From Acanthochlamys bracteata (taxonomy: Eukaryota > Streptophyta > Magnoliopsida > Pandanales > Velloziaceae): a stretch of DNA of 64,000 bases. Positions 60,886 to 64,000 of the stretch are shown here, one piece after another. A model generated the notes under the pieces. The model was not told where the DNA came from. It was given only the letters and a program-made list of their open reading frames with translations, and searched no databases. Both the position numbers and the translations under genes were made by a program. Location of the stretch: contig CM034138.1 of the NCBI GenBank assembly GCA_019914995.1, positions 5,033,903 to 5,097,902 of the forward strand. Reading direction: 5' to 3'. Positions within the stretch are counted from its first letter, which is position 1, and each line of letters opens with the position of its first letter.

Positions 60886-62764
60886 ATACTTACAAGAACT
60901 GGTTTGGCTGCTAATTAAGGCGTCACCAATTCCTTTGGAAATTAATGCTTTGCTTCTATAGTAAGGAATGTTGCAATACTGAAAATTCTATCAGGCGTGT
61001 TGGATTTGCAGCTTTCATAGTGAGCATATGCAGCATCACTTTTTTTTTGTCTCACTTTGGCTGTTTCTAATAATCTGTTGCCTTTCTAACCATTTTTTCA
61101 CTTTTGGTTTCTTTTAAAATATTGACCAGCTTGTAAGACGTGAGGGTGCTCTTGTGTAGATGTGGTTGAAGCTATAGGAGGATCTGAGGTGGTGTATTTT
61201 TTGTTTCAATAATGAACATTTTATTCTTTTTTAGTCAAAGAGTTGATATTTCATTAGTTGAATATCTGTAGGCACTAGCTTGATCTTATGATATTTTCTA
61301 CAAGAGGGGCAAGCAGGAGAGACATGATTATAAATATTGGCCGTCAGGAGGGAGATGTGCCTTTATCTTATTTCTAAGATATGTGCTCATGCTGCTTTTG
61401 GGTGTCATCGTCACTATTTTTCTACTATCTGTTCCCTCTAATTTTATTTGTTTGGTTTCTTCCTTTTAATTTTCTAGTAGTCTGTACCGCATCAAGGGTA
61501 TTTTATAGTCTATTCCTACATATATTATAAAAGTTGTAATATGAAGGGTCAAGGAGGAATCTTTCTGCTTTCCTTCTTCGAAAATTTATATGTTAGTTAA
61601 ATTTTCTGCAGGAAGCTGGCTAGACTTTCAACTATCTTATACTGGAGGAACCTGCAAGAGATGTATCCTTTACCAAAAACTTGAGTACGTGCATGGCTTT
61701 GAAATTAAGTACAAAGTCTCTTTGAACGTGGTAATTGCAGACATAATTGATCTGTTTTTTTATGTTGATTAGTCGGCATGTTTGCTTTACTATTTGAAAG
61801 GTTTTTCTTTGCATGATTTGACATATGTAACTTCTTATTCTTGTGAAAATTGCAGGGGAGGAGCTCAAGTTATAATTTTGTTGAAATTTGTTGGTCGAAT
61901 TGCTATAAGGAAACTCGTGTGGATTAAATTTAGGTACTTCTCTGTTGTCTTAGTGTCTTTTTCTTTGTCCGTTTGTGATATTTACCATATTGCTGACGTT
62001 GTTGCAGCACCGCAATCATAGTTCTTTGATGGTTTCTATGTAACATCCATATAACTGGTATTGAACCATATCTAATAGTTTATATCTTAGTCATGTAACA
62101 TAAGTCTTCAGTTGTACGAGGTGAAATTTAATTCTCATGAAAAACAGCGCACGCTTAAAAAATTCAATGGTCACAAAGCAGTATGATGTCAGCCTTAATT
62201 CTCATTAAAAATTATCTTACATATGATTAGGAGTTATAGAAGTAAAAAGGGGAAAGATGTAGTTATTGCAACCGTTGTGGTATTGCCAATACAACTTAAT
62301 CACTGATAACATTTTGTCTAATTCCTCCTCTGTAAAGTTTGACTTGCCCTTAAAAGTGAATAGTTTATTCATACTATCTTGATTCATCTCTATCTAGTTG
62401 GATATGACCACGTCATAAGTCTTGCAGTTTATAGTTAGGTTTGAACAATCTGTGTGCTTAGGCTAACAAATTTGAACAATATTGTTTATGTATGAAGAGG
62501 GATGAGCTGAAGTTTCTTAGGCTTGGTGGTGTGTTCTCTTTATTTGCAGGGTAATGCTGTAAATTGCTGAGGGCATCTTGCATGTTCTGTTAACCACTTG
62601 CTATTGCTGTTTGCTTGTTTCTTCTTGCTAAGCATCGTATCTCTTCTTTCTGTTACTGTAACAGTCTCTTTTTTTTGGATTTTTTTGGGCTGCCATGGTG
62701 CATATTATTTATTCAAGTTCAATAAAGTGGGTAGAGCACGATCCTTACTTGGTGTGTTTCGCAG
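60886..62764. other. AT-rich stretch without a supported gene
   Basis: Intron-like T-rich DNA with several acceptor-like sites (for example TTCTGCAG at 61,605-61,612). A segment at 61,612-61,680 (GGAAGCTGGCTAGACTTTCA) resembles 63,335-63,400 (GGAACTAACTTCATTTCACA), hinting at a third, partial copy of the flank repeat. Open stretches of 60-99 codons are Leu/Phe/Cys-rich and unconvincing. No RNA gene seen. Confidence 0.4.
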
Positions 62765-63705
62765 ATACAGATGGTGCTATATAATGAGTGGATTCCTTCG
62801 CACGTTCTTTCTTGTAGTTACTTTTCTTGTTTCATGTTTGCAATGTATCTACTTAATGAGTGTTTCGGCACAGCAGTTGCTTGACGTTGAGTGTTGAGGT
62901 AAGAATTTCTGAAGTTCCTTTAATATGGTGGACTATTTAGGTTTGGTGTTTCTTTTTACACGAAGATATATGCAATTGCAACTTCATAGTTTTTATTACA
63001 CTATCTGTATTTTCTAATTCATACATATGGTTTTATTGGCTTATAGTTTTGCTACTAATTTCAGGAATCTGGTTTACAGTGAACCTTTGAACTGCTAGAG
63101 ACAGTAGACAATGTTGATTGTAATACGTTATTGATATATGTAGAACTGATTGTATTAAGGAAGCTGCATTTAAATATATTCCTTCTTGGTCTTATGTTCG
63201 GTCAGTTCTTAGAGATACGGGAAAAGCTGTATAGCAGTAAAGGAGATTTCTTTATTCCTCCGCTTCTAAGATTTTTTTCTTTTCCTTGTTGAAGAGCTTG
63301 TATCTTCATGTTAGATTTTTTCTTTTCCTTTCTGCAGGGAACTAACTTCATTTCACACTATCTTTATACAGGAAGAACCAACTGCAGGAAAGTGATGGTA
63401 AACATCTGCCCTCAGGTGCCAGGTGAAGTTTGTTTTAGTGCTGTTGCACGGTATGGATTCAAGTCTCTGGTACCAGTTCTTTTGAATTCAAGTCTTGATA
63501 TGATTTATCAATTTCAAGAATAATTTTACACATGTACCATCAGTTCAAGTGAATGGAATGGATCAAGTTGTATGTTTTGATTTAGTCTCAAAAAGCCAGC
63601 ACCCACCTTCTAAAGAGTATTGCAAGAATGTGGATATTTTCTCGATGGAATTAGAAGCTGTAATTTTGAGGTATATGGCAATCCTGTTTCTAAATAATTA
63701 CCATT
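62765..63705 (+). repeat. Flank duplication, copy B
   Basis: A compact counterpart of 59,027-60,885 lacking the MITE and the 360-bp segment. It preserves the empty MITE target at 63,098-63,105. Acceptor-like sites (TTCTGCAG near 63,330, ATACAG near 63,370) precede short open segments, but no conserved reading frame is shared with copy A. Confidence 0.8.
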
Positions 63706-64000
63706 ACTTTGAAAAACATTTCTTTACTGAATTTATTAATGATAATCTTATCTTTCATTGCCATAGTGTGTTCGATACCTTGTGCATTTGTGTTCCATAA
63801 ATTGTTTGAAGGTATATCTTCTGAAACTCGTATTAAAAGCTTGTACACCATTTGGATTAGGAGCCATTTGTTATTGAAGTCCAAGCCCTCAGTTAAAAAT
63901 ATATATATATACTAAAATATCTTGCCACATTCTGTTTATGTATCCTTTTGCAATTAGTGTTCCGTGCTCCTTCAATAAAATAAAAGGTTAAATGCTGAAA
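63706..64000. other. AT-rich end of window
   Basis: AT-rich DNA with a short (AT)n at about 63,899-63,911. No gene, repeat unit or element end recognised. Confidence 0.35.

Overview
This looks like nuclear DNA of a flowering plant, most likely a eudicot. It is AT-rich, with no dense bacterial-style coding. It carries a decayed Ty3/gypsy (Tekay/Del-like) retrotransposon with a tRNA-iMet-type primer binding site and several plant-type MITEs, and it has U/T-rich tracts ending in consensus TTTCAG 3' splice sites. No intact protein-coding gene, rRNA or tRNA could be supported. The species cannot be told from this sequence.

Almost the whole window is one large, hierarchically repeated locus. From left to right: (1) 1-1,409, single-copy flank with one possible terminal exon. 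(2) 1,410-10,308, a 14-copy tandem array of a unit averaging 658 bp, read on the minus strand. (3) 10,309-10,760, a GC-rich, CpG-rich stretch with a TATA-like (TA)n, which looks like the minus-strand promoter and leader of that array. (4) about 10,800-17,820, a broken gypsy element (PBS, gag, protease, RT/RNase H, integrase, chromodomain) with an hAT-like MITE nested in gag and two partial, non-overlapping LTRs. (5) 17,915-24,720, a large imperfect direct duplication. (6) 24,725-26,190, three diverged units of the 658-bp family. (7) 26,190-30,300, four diverged units of a second, longer repeat, minus orientation. (8) 30,300-41,030, a giant palindrome: two colinear arms of about 5 kb around a 474-bp spacer (35,758-36,231). 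Each arm holds a mirrored MITE and a mirrored TATA box plus GC-rich leader, so the two promoters fire outward. (9) 41,311-58,925, twelve plus-oriented units (about 1.56 kb, some shortened) of the same repeat as in (7), hugely expanded relative to the left arm. (10) 58,926-64,000, another direct duplication, one copy carrying an hAT MITE whose empty site is preserved in the other copy.

The unifying feature is a module repeating every 165-190 bp: a pyrimidine tract, TTTCAG, then GTTAAAAGAA..., then a GGTTGGAGGGTCAA-like core. Four such modules can be seen inside each 1.56-kb unit, related modules lie between 40.5 and 41.0 kb, and at least two lie inside each 658-bp unit. I infer that all arrays descend from one ancestral exon-plus-intron-end module that was amplified, then duplicated as a divergent inverted pair. 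Module orientation follows the nearest promoter-like region: minus on the left of the palindrome, plus on the right. Whether the locus makes a multi-exon long non-coding RNA, small RNAs, or is a decayed repetitive protein gene cannot be decided from sequence alone.
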